A DNA stretch of 44,128 bases, taken from contig NZ_JAUFPL010000025.1 of the NCBI RefSeq assembly GCF_030409215.1, forward strand, positions 102,988 through 147,115, given 5' to 3'. The translations under genes were made by a program, and so were the position numbers. Positions 27,948-34,690 of this stretch are shown piece after piece. The number at the start of each line of letters is the position of its first letter. Within the stretch, counting starts at the first letter, position 1. The DNA comes from Halomonas ramblicola. Its GTDB lineage: Bacteria; Pseudomonadota; Gammaproteobacteria; Pseudomonadales; Halomonadaceae. The notes under the pieces were generated by a model. That model worked only from the letters and a program-made list of their open reading frames with translations, was not told the origin of the DNA and ran no database searches.

Positions 27948-28193
27948 TCAGGCCTCGTCGAAGCCGTCGAGCAGGCGACGGATGCGCCGCTGCAGGCGCG
28001 GCGGGGCCGGCTGGCCGGCGCTGTCGGCCAGCCTGGCGCGCAGCCGCTTCTCGAACTCGCTGCGCGAGAAGCAGTCGCGGCAGCGCGACAGGTGGTGCTC
28101 GATCTCGGCGGCCTGGCGGTCGTCCAGTTCGCGGTCGAGATAGTCGAAGAGCCGGGCGATCACTTCCTCGCAGCTCAGTTCCCTGGGATTCAT
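27948..28193 (-). CDS. Zinc-binding anti-sigma factor (RsrA-like, ZAS family)
   Basis: 81 aa, soluble. The metal/redox motif is C8-x25-H34-x3-C38-x2-C41, exactly the spacing of Streptomyces RsrA, where thiol oxidation releases the sigma factor SigR. It lacks a membrane segment, so it should sense cytoplasmic thiol or metal stress. Its ATG overlaps the sigma-factor stop (ATGA at 28190-28193), as usual for sigma/anti-sigma pairs that need equal synthesis. The methyltransferase gene follows 18 bp later. Confidence 0.9.
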   Translation of the reverse strand: MNPRELSCEEVIARLFDYLDRELDDRQAAEIEHHLSRCRDCFSRSEFEKRLRARLADSAGQPAPPRLQRRIRRLLDGFDEA

Positions 28194-28834
28194 GGCGATT
28201 CCCCCTTGGTACCGGAAGCCTCCGCGGCAGGCCCCGGGGAGAGGATGCCGGCGTCGCGGGCCTGTTCCCAGAGCGCCTTCTGCAGCAGGCCGCGGGCCCG
28301 GTTGAGTCGCGAGCGCACCGTGCCCAGCGGGATGTCCAGCAGCCGGGCGACCTCCGCGTAGCGATGGCCGCGCAGCTCGACCAGCACCATCACCACCCGG
28401 AAGGGTTCCGGCAGGTCGTCCAGGGCCCGCTGCAGGTCCTGCTCCAGCAAGGAGTTGAAGAACTGCTCCTCCAGGCTGCCCCACCACAGCAGGAAGGGCT
28501 GGTGGAGCTGCTGGAAGAGGGTGAAGTCCGCCCCGTCGAGCTCGTCCGGCGCCGGGGTCTCGGCCTCGGTGGCGTGCTGGGGATGGCTGCGCCGGCGGCG
28601 CCATTCGCTGATGAAGACATTGGTGAGGATATGGAACAGCCAGGCCTCGAAGCGTTCCGGGTCGCGCAGCTCGTCGAGGTTGCGCCACGCCCTGGCCACC
28701 GCCTCGGCGACGATGTCCTCGGCGTCGTCGGGGTGACGGGTCAGGCGCAGGGCGGTGCCGTAGAGGCGGTCCAGCAGGGGCGTCAGGCGTCCCTCGAACC
28801 AGGCGCGCCGCGCCCGGCGGTCGCGCTCGGTCAT
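28190..28834 (-). CDS. ECF RNA polymerase sigma factor (SigR-like)
   Basis: 214 aa. Region 2 (LYGTALRLTRHPDDAEDIVA, then WRNLDELRDPERFEAWLFHI) and region 4 (LPEPFRVVMVLVELRGHRYA, then VARLLDIPLGTVRSRLNRAR) are intact. The ATG at 28834 has GAGGAGA upstream and starts ~24 residues before region 2, as is normal; in-frame starts up to 28954 would add a low-complexity leader. It is first in an operon with the RsrA-like anti-sigma and the methyltransferase-MerC gene. A matching ECF promoter lies at 28972-28997, so it likely transcribes its own operon. Confidence 0.93.
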   Translation of the reverse strand: MTERDRRARRAWFEGRLTPLLDRLYGTALRLTRHPDDAEDIVAEAVARAWRNLDELRDPERFEAWLFHILTNVFISEWRRRRSHPQHATEAETPAPDELDGADFTLFQQLHQPFLLWWGSLEEQFFNSLLEQDLQRALDDLPEPFRVVMVLVELRGHRYAEVARLLDIPLGTVRSRLNRARGLLQKALWEQARDAGILSPGPAAEASGTKGESP

Positions 28835-28971
28835 GGGTCTCTCCTCGGTCGCGCCAGCCGGGGCGCGAGCCTCCGGGGGTGGCATGACGGTGAGTGGGCA
28901 GTCTGGCGACATGGCGTCCTCTTCGAGCATGGCCGGTGGCGGGGCGGCCGACAAGTCGGGTTACCCGCAGG

Positions 28972-28997
28972 GACGCAAGACCCCTCGCCGGGGTTCC
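28972..28997 (-). promoter_or_regulatory. Predicted ECF sigma promoter for the sigma/anti-sigma operon
   Basis: Read on the minus strand: GGGAAC, 17-nt spacer, then CGTC. The core -35 GGAAC is at 28993-28997 and CGTC at 28972-28975. This is the classical ECF pattern and close to the SigR consensus (GGGAAY-N18-GTY). It predicts a leader of about 130 nt before the sigma ATG at 28834. The -35 half pairs with the divergent promoter as an inverted repeat. Confidence 0.75.
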
Positions 28998-29007
28998 CGA
29001 CGCCTCG

Positions 29008-29033
29008 GGAACAAGATTCGCGGCCCCCGCGTC
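29008..29033 (+). promoter_or_regulatory. Predicted ECF sigma promoter for the methyltransferase-cupin operon
   Basis: GGGAAC (core GGAAC at 29008-29012), a 17-nt spacer and CGTC at 29030-29033, with the ATG 59 bp further on. It is the mirror image of the promoter on the other strand: arms GTTCCCGA (28993-29000) and TCGGGAAC (29005-29012) are separated by 4 bp. Two promoters of identical spacing in one gap make chance unlikely. Confidence 0.78.
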
Positions 29034-29091
29034 CTGGCGCATGCGACACATCCCGTGCCGCGAATCACGGCAGACGCAGAGGAGAATCCCC

Positions 29092-29886
29092 ATGACCAGC
29101 ACGGCAACAGCCACCACCACGCCCGCGGTGGACCGGGAGGAGCTCGAGGCCCGGGTCAAGGCGATGTACCGGGAGGTGGCCGAGACGCCCGACGGCGATT
29201 TCCACTTCGAGATGGGACGCGCCCTGGCCGAGCGCCTGGGCTATGACCCCGCGGGCCTCGACCTCATCCCCGCCGCGGCCATCGACTCCTTCGCTGGGGT
29301 CGGTCACTTCCTGGACCTGGCGGCCATTCGGCCCGGGGAGACGGTCCTCGACCTGGGCAGCGGCTCCGGCATGGACAGCCTGCTGGCCGCCCTGGCCACC
29401 GGGCCCGGGGGCCGGGTGCTGGGGCTCGACATGACCGAGGCCCAGCGGCAGAAGGCGGCGCGCCTGGCGCGGCAAGGCGGCTTCGGCAACCTCGAGTTCC
29501 AGGCCGGCTATATCGAGGCGCCGCCCTTCGCCGATGCGAGCATCGACGTGGTGATCAGCAACGGCGTGATCAATCTCTCGGCGGACAAGCCGCGGGTCTT
29601 CGCCGAGGCGGCCCGGGTGCTCAAGCCCGGCGGTCGGCTGGCGCTGGCCGACATCGTCACCGAGGCGCCATTGCCGGAGGGCGTGACCTGCAACGCCACC
29701 CTCTGGGCGGCGTGCATCGGCGGGGCCAGCCAGCAAGACGCCTACCGCGCGGCCATCGAGGCTGCCGGCCTCACCATCAGGACCTTCCGCGAGCATCCCG
29801 AATACCGCTTCCTGACCGATTCGGCGCGGGGCGCCAGCGAGGCCTACGGCGTCAAGAGCGTCTCGCTGCTGGCGGTCAAGGCCTGA
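29092..29886 (+). CDS. ArsM/UbiE-like SAM methyltransferase (paralogue of the fused one)
   Basis: 264 aa, soluble. SAM loop VLDLGSGSGMDSLLAALA, LGLDMTEAQ, then SNGVINLSADKPRVFAEAAR and LKPGGRLALADIV. It shares with the 26712-27929 protein an N-terminal AMYREVAETPDGDFHFEMG block and SFAGVGH, showing common descent. C200 and C208 (LWAACIGGA) match cysteines of that paralogue, but its C66 is H72 here and the MerC-like part is absent. ATG 29092 follows AGAGGAGA. It is the first gene after a predicted ECF promoter, with the cupin gene 34 bp behind. Confidence 0.85.
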   Translation: MTSTATATTTPAVDREELEARVKAMYREVAETPDGDFHFEMGRALAERLGYDPAGLDLIPAAAIDSFAGVGHFLDLAAIRPGETVLDLGSGSGMDSLLAALATGPGGRVLGLDMTEAQRQKAARLARQGGFGNLEFQAGYIEAPPFADASIDVVISNGVINLSADKPRVFAEAARVLKPGGRLALADIVTEAPLPEGVTCNATLWAACIGGASQQDAYRAAIEAAGLTIRTFREHPEYRFLTDSARGASEAYGVKSVSLLAVKA

Positions 29887-29920
29887 GCGATCATCGACCC
29901 GACAACGCGAGGAACACGCC

Positions 29921-30400
29921 ATGACCATGCACAAGACCCTGGCCACCGCCCCCCTCATCCTGGCCCTGTCGCTGACCGCGGCCGGGCTGCAGGCGGAGCC
30001 CTATCGTGGCGACGGCCACCTGATCGGCAGCGCCGACGACCTGGAATGGGGGCCGGTGGGCTCCATGGGCGAGGGGGCGGAGATCGCCATCATCGAGGGG
30101 GTGCTGAGCGAGGAGGAGCCCTTCACCCTGCGCATTCGCCTGGAGGACGGCTATGAGATCAAGCCGCACGTCCACCCGGCCTACGAGCGGGTCACGGTGC
30201 TCGACGGCACCCTGCACTTCGCCCATGGCGAGGACTACGATGCGGACGCCACCCACACCCTGGCGGAAGGCGATTTCGCCATCATGTCGCCGGGCGATCC
30301 CATGTTCGGCTACGCCGAGGGCGAGACCGTCATCCAGCTCCACGGCACCGGCCCCTGGGGCATCGAGTATCTCGACCCGGCGGACGATCCGCGCAACTGA
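29921..30400 (+). CDS. Periplasmic cupin-domain protein
   Basis: 159 aa. Signal peptide (hydrophobic 9-24, cleavage near LQA-EP). The cupin core has the metal pattern KPHVHPAYERVTVLDGTLHF (H-x-H-x3-E) and a later histidine in VIQLHGTG. Such small cupins bind Zn, Mn, Fe or Ni and may be enzymes or sensors. It is cotranscribed with the methyltransferase at 29092 and so falls in the predicted sigma regulon. Cupin domains also occur in ChrR-type zinc anti-sigma factors, but this one is secreted and separate. Confidence 0.85.
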   Translation: MTMHKTLATAPLILALSLTAAGLQAEPYRGDGHLIGSADDLEWGPVGSMGEGAEIAIIEGVLSEEEPFTLRIRLEDGYEIKPHVHPAYERVTVLDGTLHFAHGEDYDADATHTLAEGDFAIMSPGDPMFGYAEGETVIQLHGTGPWGIEYLDPADDPRN

Positions 30401-30421
30401 TCCCTGCCCAGGCATGCCACG

Positions 30422-30445
30422 GCCGCACTCCACCCGGAGTGCGGC
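30422..30445 (+). terminator. Hairpin after the methyltransferase-cupin operon
   Basis: A 10-bp perfect stem (GCCGCACTCC with GGAGTGCGGC) and ACCC loop, 21 bp after the cupin stop, followed by TCTCTGT. Likely terminator, though the U-tract is poor. Confidence 0.65.
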
Positions 30446-30508
30446 TCTCTGTCGGACTGCCGGCCTGTTAGGATAATGACAGCAACTGTCCCACGGGAGG
30501 AGACCGCC

Positions 30509-30928
30509 ATGTGGATGCAGCAGGAACTGCGACTGACGCCGCGTTCGCGCGGTTTCCATCTGATCACCGACGACATCGTCGCCGGCCTGACCGGTCTCGC
30601 CGAGGTGCGGGTGGGGTTGCTGCACCTGCAACTGCTGCACACCTCGGCGTCACTGACCCTCAACGAGAACGCCGACCCCGATGTGCGCCACGACCTGGAT
30701 GCCTTCCTGCGCGAGCTGGTACCCGGCGACCTGTCCTACTTCCGCCATACCCTGGAGGGCCCCGACGACATGCCGGCCCACGTCTGCGCCAGCCTGCTCG
30801 GCACCCAACTGACCCTGGCGGTGCGCGACGGCCGCCTGGCGCTGGGCACCTGGCAGGGCATCTGGCTCGGCGAGCATCGCGACCGGGGCGGCGCCCGCCG
30901 CCTCATCGCCACCCTGCAGGGGAAATGA
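30509..30928 (+). CDS. YjbQ family protein (secondary thiamine-phosphate synthase-like)
   Basis: 139 aa. The family signature is complete: [12 protein letters not shown], then [30 protein letters not shown] and [21 protein letters not shown] with [15 protein letters not shown] near the end. YjbQ proteins show weak thiamine-phosphate synthase activity in E. coli; the physiological role is unclear. GGGAGGAG precedes the ATG at 30509. It is separate from the upstream cupin operon (hairpin between) and convergent with the BCCT gene. Confidence 0.92.
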   Translation: MWMQQELRLTPRSRGFHLITDDIVAGLTGLAEVRVGLLHLQLLHTSASLTLNENADPDVRHDLDAFLRELVPGDLSYFRHTLEGPDDMPAHVCASLLGTQLTLAVRDGRLALGTWQGIWLGEHRDRGGARRLIATLQGK

Positions 30929-30968
30929 CGGCCGAGGGGCGCCCCCGCGGCGGATCCTGAGTGCTGGC

Positions 30969-33023
30969 TCACGCCTGGGTGGCCTCCTCGGGCAGCTCGC
31001 CCACGGCGCCCGGCATGGCCTGGACTTGGCTGCTCGCGTCACCGGCCAGGGCGAGGAAGTGAAGGTGGCGTTCGTACTCGGAGAGCACATCGCCGATCAC
31101 CTGGCCCCGGGTGTAGCCGTTGAGGTCCTTGTCCACGCCGCCTTCGGCCAGGTAGACGTCGAGACGCACGTAGTAGTCGTCGTCCGCCGGCAGGAAGCTC
31201 GGGGTGCGCAGACGGTGCGGATGCACCTGGTAGACGAAGCTGGCGGCCTCGCCGAGCTCCACCTGCAGGGTCAGGCTGGGCAGCGGTTCGTCCTCCTCCT
31301 CCTGCGATTCGCTCAGCGTGGCCGTCTGGCCGCGGCTCTCCAGCTCCTGGGCGAACTGGGCCAGCGCCGGGCGAATGGCGTGCTCGATGGTGGCCGCCGC
31401 GCCGGCACGGTTGGAGGTGTCGAGTGCGCGGTCGAGGCGCTCGCGCCAGTCGCCTCCCGGTGCGGAACCGCTGACATGGAGGCGGGCCTCGGCCTTGGTG
31501 TTCTCCAGCTTCAGGGCCCGGGCCATGCCGGCCATGATGGCGAAGATCACCAGCGAGAAGGGCAGGGCGGTGATCACCACGGCGCTCTGCAGGGCGCCCA
31601 GGCCGCCGGCCATCAGCAAGGCCACCGTCACCAGGCCGATCACCACCGACCAGAAGATGCGCAGGCGAATCGGGGCGTCGTGGTTCACGTCGGAGAGAAT
31701 CGAGGTGAAGTTGGCCAGTACCAGGGCGCCGGAGTCGGCGGAAGTGACGAAGAACACGATACCCAGGATGGTGACCACGGAGGCGGTGATGCCGATGTAC
31801 GGGTATTGCTCGAGGAAGGTGTAGATGGTGGTTTGCGGCGTGTTGAGTGCCTGCTCGCCGAGGGCTGTCAGGCCTTCGTTGGCGACCAGCTCGATGCCGC
31901 TGTTACCGAAGATCGACATCCACGCCATCATGAAACCGAGCGGGATCAGCAGGGCGCCGACGACGAATTCGCGGATGGTCCGGCCGCGCGAGATGCGCGC
32001 CAGGAACAGGCCGACGAAGGGCGTCCAGGCGATCCACCAGCCCCAGAAGAAGATGGTCCACCAGCCTTTCCACTGCTGGGCATCTTCGCCGGCGAAGGCG
32101 TAGGTGTCGAAGCTCTTGCCGACGAAGCCGCTCAGGTAGTCGCCGGCATTGAGTACCAGGGCGTCGAGCAGGTGCAGGGTCTGGCCCTGGAAGAGCACGA
32201 ACAGCAGCAGTGCCAGTGCCAGCAGCATGTTGAACTCGGAGAGGCGGCGAATGCCCTTCTCCACGCCGCTGACCACCGAGATGGTGGCGAGCACCACCAC
32301 CAGTATGATCAGTACCACCTGGGTGGACAGGCTCTCGGGCACGCCGAACATGAAGGTCAGCCCGTAGTTGAGCTGCATGACCCCGATGCCGAGGCTGGTG
32401 GCGATGCCGAACACCGTGGAGACCACGGCGGTGATGTCCACGGCATGCCCGATGGGGCCGTGGATGCGCTTGCCGAGCAGCGGGAAGAGGGCGCTGCGGA
32501 TCGCCAGGGGCAGGCGGTGGCGATAGCTGAAATAGGCCAGTGCCATGCCCATCAGCACATACATGCCCCAGCCGGAGAGTCCCCAGTGCAGGAAGGTCTG
32601 GGGCACGGCGGCACGCATGGCGGCGGCGCTCTCCGGGGACAGGTCGGGGGGCGCCAGGTAATGGGAGAGCGGCTCGGCCACGCAGAAGAACAGCAGGTCG
32701 ATGCCGATGCCGGCGGCGAACAGCATGGATGCCCAGGACACCAGCGAGAACTCGGGGCGGGAATGGTCGGGACCCAGGCGGATGCGCCCGATGCGTGAGG
32801 TCCCGATGACGATCACGAAGACCAGATAGGCCACCGCCGCCAGCATGTAGTACCAGCCGAAGGTGTCGTTCACCCAGGCCAGGCCGGCATCGAAGAAGGC
32901 GCCGGCCTGCTCGGTGAAGGTCATGGTGAGGACGAGGAAGACGAGGATGCCGGCGACGCTGCCGTGGAAGACCACGGGGTTGAGCCGGTCACGCCTCGCC
33001 GGTTGCGGGGAGTCATGCGTCAT
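30969..33023 (-). CDS. betT: BCCT-family transporter (BetT-type, choline/betaine)
   Basis: 684 aa with about twelve transmembrane segments to ~residue 520 and a ~160-residue cytoplasmic tail, the BetT layout; such tails tune osmotic activation. Motifs include AGIGIDLLFFCVAEPLSHY, LHWGLSGWGMYVLMG and the family signature WKGWWTIFFWGWWIAWTPFV. The GMGID-type motif (here GIGID) points to proton-coupled choline uptake rather than sodium-coupled betaine uptake, but this is inference. GGAGG precedes the ATG at 33023. No betABI genes are adjacent. Confidence 0.88.
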   Translation of the reverse strand: MTHDSPQPARRDRLNPVVFHGSVAGILVFLVLTMTFTEQAGAFFDAGLAWVNDTFGWYYMLAAVAYLVFVIVIGTSRIGRIRLGPDHSRPEFSLVSWASMLFAAGIGIDLLFFCVAEPLSHYLAPPDLSPESAAAMRAAVPQTFLHWGLSGWGMYVLMGMALAYFSYRHRLPLAIRSALFPLLGKRIHGPIGHAVDITAVVSTVFGIATSLGIGVMQLNYGLTFMFGVPESLSTQVVLIILVVVLATISVVSGVEKGIRRLSEFNMLLALALLLFVLFQGQTLHLLDALVLNAGDYLSGFVGKSFDTYAFAGEDAQQWKGWWTIFFWGWWIAWTPFVGLFLARISRGRTIREFVVGALLIPLGFMMAWMSIFGNSGIELVANEGLTALGEQALNTPQTTIYTFLEQYPYIGITASVVTILGIVFFVTSADSGALVLANFTSILSDVNHDAPIRLRIFWSVVIGLVTVALLMAGGLGALQSAVVITALPFSLVIFAIMAGMARALKLENTKAEARLHVSGSAPGGDWRERLDRALDTSNRAGAAATIEHAIRPALAQFAQELESRGQTATLSESQEEEDEPLPSLTLQVELGEAASFVYQVHPHRLRTPSFLPADDDYYVRLDVYLAEGGVDKDLNGYTRGQVIGDVLSEYERHLHFLALAGDASSQVQAMPGAVGELPEEATQA

Positions 33024-33082
33024 GCAGACAGGCCTCCTGTCGGGAGAGTGGGTGTCGGGCCGGCGGCCCTTCTTTTTTTAAA

Positions 33083-33092
33083 TGAACATTCA
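33083..33092. promoter_or_regulatory. Imperfect inverted repeat TGAACATTCA upstream of the BCCT gene
   Basis: Lies in the only strongly AT-rich patch (33071-33100) of the 172-bp gap, 60 bp before the BCCT start. Arms TGAA/TTCA flank a CA centre. It resembles palindromes of TetR-type repressors such as BetI, but is short and could be part of the promoter. Low support. Confidence 0.25.
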
Positions 33093-33142
33093 AATAAAAT
33101 ACGCGGGCCGACGCCGGAGTTCAAGGTCGCTGTCCCGAAACG

Positions 33143-33171
33143 ACGACGCCCGGCGCGAGGCCGGGCGTCGT
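33143..33171 (-). terminator. Terminator for the baeSR-spy unit
   Basis: A 12-bp perfect stem (ACGACGCCCGGC with GCCGGGCGTCGT) and a 5-nt loop, 24 bp downstream of the spy-like stop on the minus strand. Only a short T-run follows in that direction, so efficiency is uncertain. Confidence 0.7.
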
Positions 33172-33195
33172 GGAGGCTGTGGGGACGGGAGCGGA

Positions 33196-33885
33196 TCAGT
33201 CCTGGGGGGCTTGGCCCTCGCCGTCGTGATGGCCGGGCTTGCCGTGGTGGCCCCTGCCGTGATGGTGACCGTGCTTGCCGTGGTGGTTCCGGGCCGCCTC
33301 CTGGAGCTCGGCGATCTGCTCCTCGCTGAGCAGCTCGGAGAGCGCCGCCTGGTGCTCGTCGCGCAGCCCCTGCCAGGCCTCGTGGCGCTCGTCGCGGGAG
33401 TCGAATTCCCGGTCGCGCAGCGCCTGCAGGTCGGCGAAGAAGGACTCGCGCAGTTCCCGCAGCGACTCGCGTTCCTCGTCGGCCAGGCCCCAGCCGTCGA
33501 TCACCGCCTCCATGCGCTCCTGCGTGGCCTGGCGCCGCTCGGCGCGATGCTCCTCGCGCCGCTCCTGGCGGGCCGCCTTCAGCGCCTCGCGCTGCTCCTC
33601 GTCGAGGATCCCGTCGAGGCGCTCGCGATGTTCGGCATGCAGTTCACGCAACGCCTCATGGTGCTCACGATGGGCCTCCTGCAGGGCCTCGCGGGTCTCG
33701 GCGTCGATGCCGGCGCGCTCGTAGAGTGCCTCGCGCTTCTCGGCGTGGCGCTCGGCGTGGGCCTCATGCCACGGCTGGTGACGGTCGCCCTCGTCGGGGG
33801 CGGCGCCGGCGGAGAGTGCCAGGGGGACGATGGCGGCGGCGAGCAGGGCGGGGGCGAACAGCTTGCGGGTGAGGGGCGACTTCAT
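33196..33885 (-). CDS. Spy/CpxP-like periplasmic protein with His-rich tail
   Basis: 229 aa. Signal peptide (KLFAPALLAAAIVPLALSAG, cleavage near AGA-AP) followed by a long charged, almost entirely helical region rich in E, R and A. Two LTxxQ-like motifs of the CpxP/Spy family are visible as LDEEQ and LSEEQ. The tail (about 25 residues) is mostly His and Gly, suggesting metal binding. AAGGAG precedes the ATG at 33885. It follows a BaeSR-like pair; in E. coli spy is a BaeR/CpxR target, and a candidate box lies 51 bp upstream. Longer than E. coli Spy (~160 aa). Confidence 0.82.
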   Translation of the reverse strand: MKSPLTRKLFAPALLAAAIVPLALSAGAAPDEGDRHQPWHEAHAERHAEKREALYERAGIDAETREALQEAHREHHEALRELHAEHRERLDGILDEEQREALKAARQERREEHRAERRQATQERMEAVIDGWGLADEERESLRELRESFFADLQALRDREFDSRDERHEAWQGLRDEHQAALSELLSEEQIAELQEAARNHHGKHGHHHGRGHHGKPGHHDGEGQAPQD

Positions 33886-33935
33886 GATGGCACTCCTTTG
33901 GCCTCGGGTTGACGCTTGCAGTGTCGTCCGCCCCG

Positions 33936-33953
33936 GTGCAAGCAGCGTGCACA
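33936..33953. promoter_or_regulatory. Candidate response-regulator box upstream of spy-like gene
   Basis: GTGCAAG at 33936-33942 and GTGCACA at 33947-33953, an 11-bp-period direct repeat (5/7 identity in the second half). The same arrangement is found upstream of baeS at 36193-36210. Direct repeats about one helical turn apart are typical of OmpR-family regulators. Confidence 0.55.
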
Positions 33954-33976
33954 CAGTAAGGAAGCGTGCCGCTGCC

Positions 33977-34690
33977 TCACTCTTCCGGCTGGTACTTGTA
34001 GCCGACCCCGTAGACCGAACGGATCACCTCGCGCTCGGGCCACGCCTCGGCAATCTTCTTGCGCAGCTTCTTGACGTGGCTGTCCACGGTGCGTTCCGAG
34101 ACGATGCGGTGGTCGCGGTACATGTGGTCCATCAGCTGGTCCCGGGAGAAGATGCGTCCCGGGGCCTGCATCATCACCCGCAGCAGTTGGAACTCCACGG
34201 CGGTGAGGCCCAGGTCGCGGCCGTCGGCCAGGGCCCGCCAGCCGTCCTCGTCGAGCACCAGGTCGCTGCCGCCCGACGTGGCCTGCCCGGCGGCCTGGCT
34301 GCGGCGCAGCACCGCCTTGACCCGGGCCACCACCTCGCGGGGGCTGAACGGCTTGCAGATGTAATCGTCGGCGCCCAGCTCGAGGCCCAGCAGGCGGTCC
34401 ACCTCCTCGACCCGGGCGGTGAGCATGATCACCGGGAGTGCCGGCCAGCGCTGGCGGATCTCGCGACACAGGGTGAGGCCGTCGGTGCCCGGCAGCATCA
34501 GGTCGAGCAGCACCAGCGCCGGGCCCTGGCCCGCCCGGCGGGTGTCCTCCAGCCAGGGCAGCACGGCGTCGCCGTGATCCAGGTGATGGGGCTCGAAGCC
34601 GCTGCCGGCCAGGTAGTCGGCCACCAGGCGGGCGATCTTGGGCTCGTCCTCGACGATCAGGATGCGAGGGGCGTTGTCTCCTTGGCTCAT
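33977..34690 (-). CDS. baeR: OmpR-family response regulator (BaeR-like)
   Basis: 237 aa. Receiver domain with E14/D15, D63 (LLDLMLPGTDG), T91 and K113; winged-helix domain ~140-235 (LTAVEFQLL, FSRDQLMDHMY, RTVDSHVKKLRKKI, YGVGYKY). The stretch DYICKPFSPREVVARVKAVL is very close to BaeR as I recall it. Its ATG overlaps the kinase stop (34687-34690), so both are made together. Predicted to activate the spy-like gene and its own operon. Confidence 0.85.
   Translation of the reverse strand: MSQGDNAPRILIVEDEPKIARLVADYLAGSGFEPHHLDHGDAVLPWLEDTRRAGQGPALVLLDLMLPGTDGLTLCREIRQRWPALPVIMLTARVEEVDRLLGLELGADDYICKPFSPREVVARVKAVLRRSQAAGQATSGGSDLVLDEDGWRALADGRDLGLTAVEFQLLRVMMQAPGRIFSRDQLMDHMYRDHRIVSERTVDSHVKKLRKKIAEAWPEREVIRSVYGVGYKYQPEE

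Noticed and set aside
28835..28954. Longer N-terminus for the ECF sigma factor, starting at 28954 or near 28909
   Set aside because: The extra residues are Pro/Ala/Glu-rich and unlike ECF factors; ATG 28834 has a good ribosome site and normal distance to region 2. One internal alternative also has a fair site, so this is a preference, not proof.
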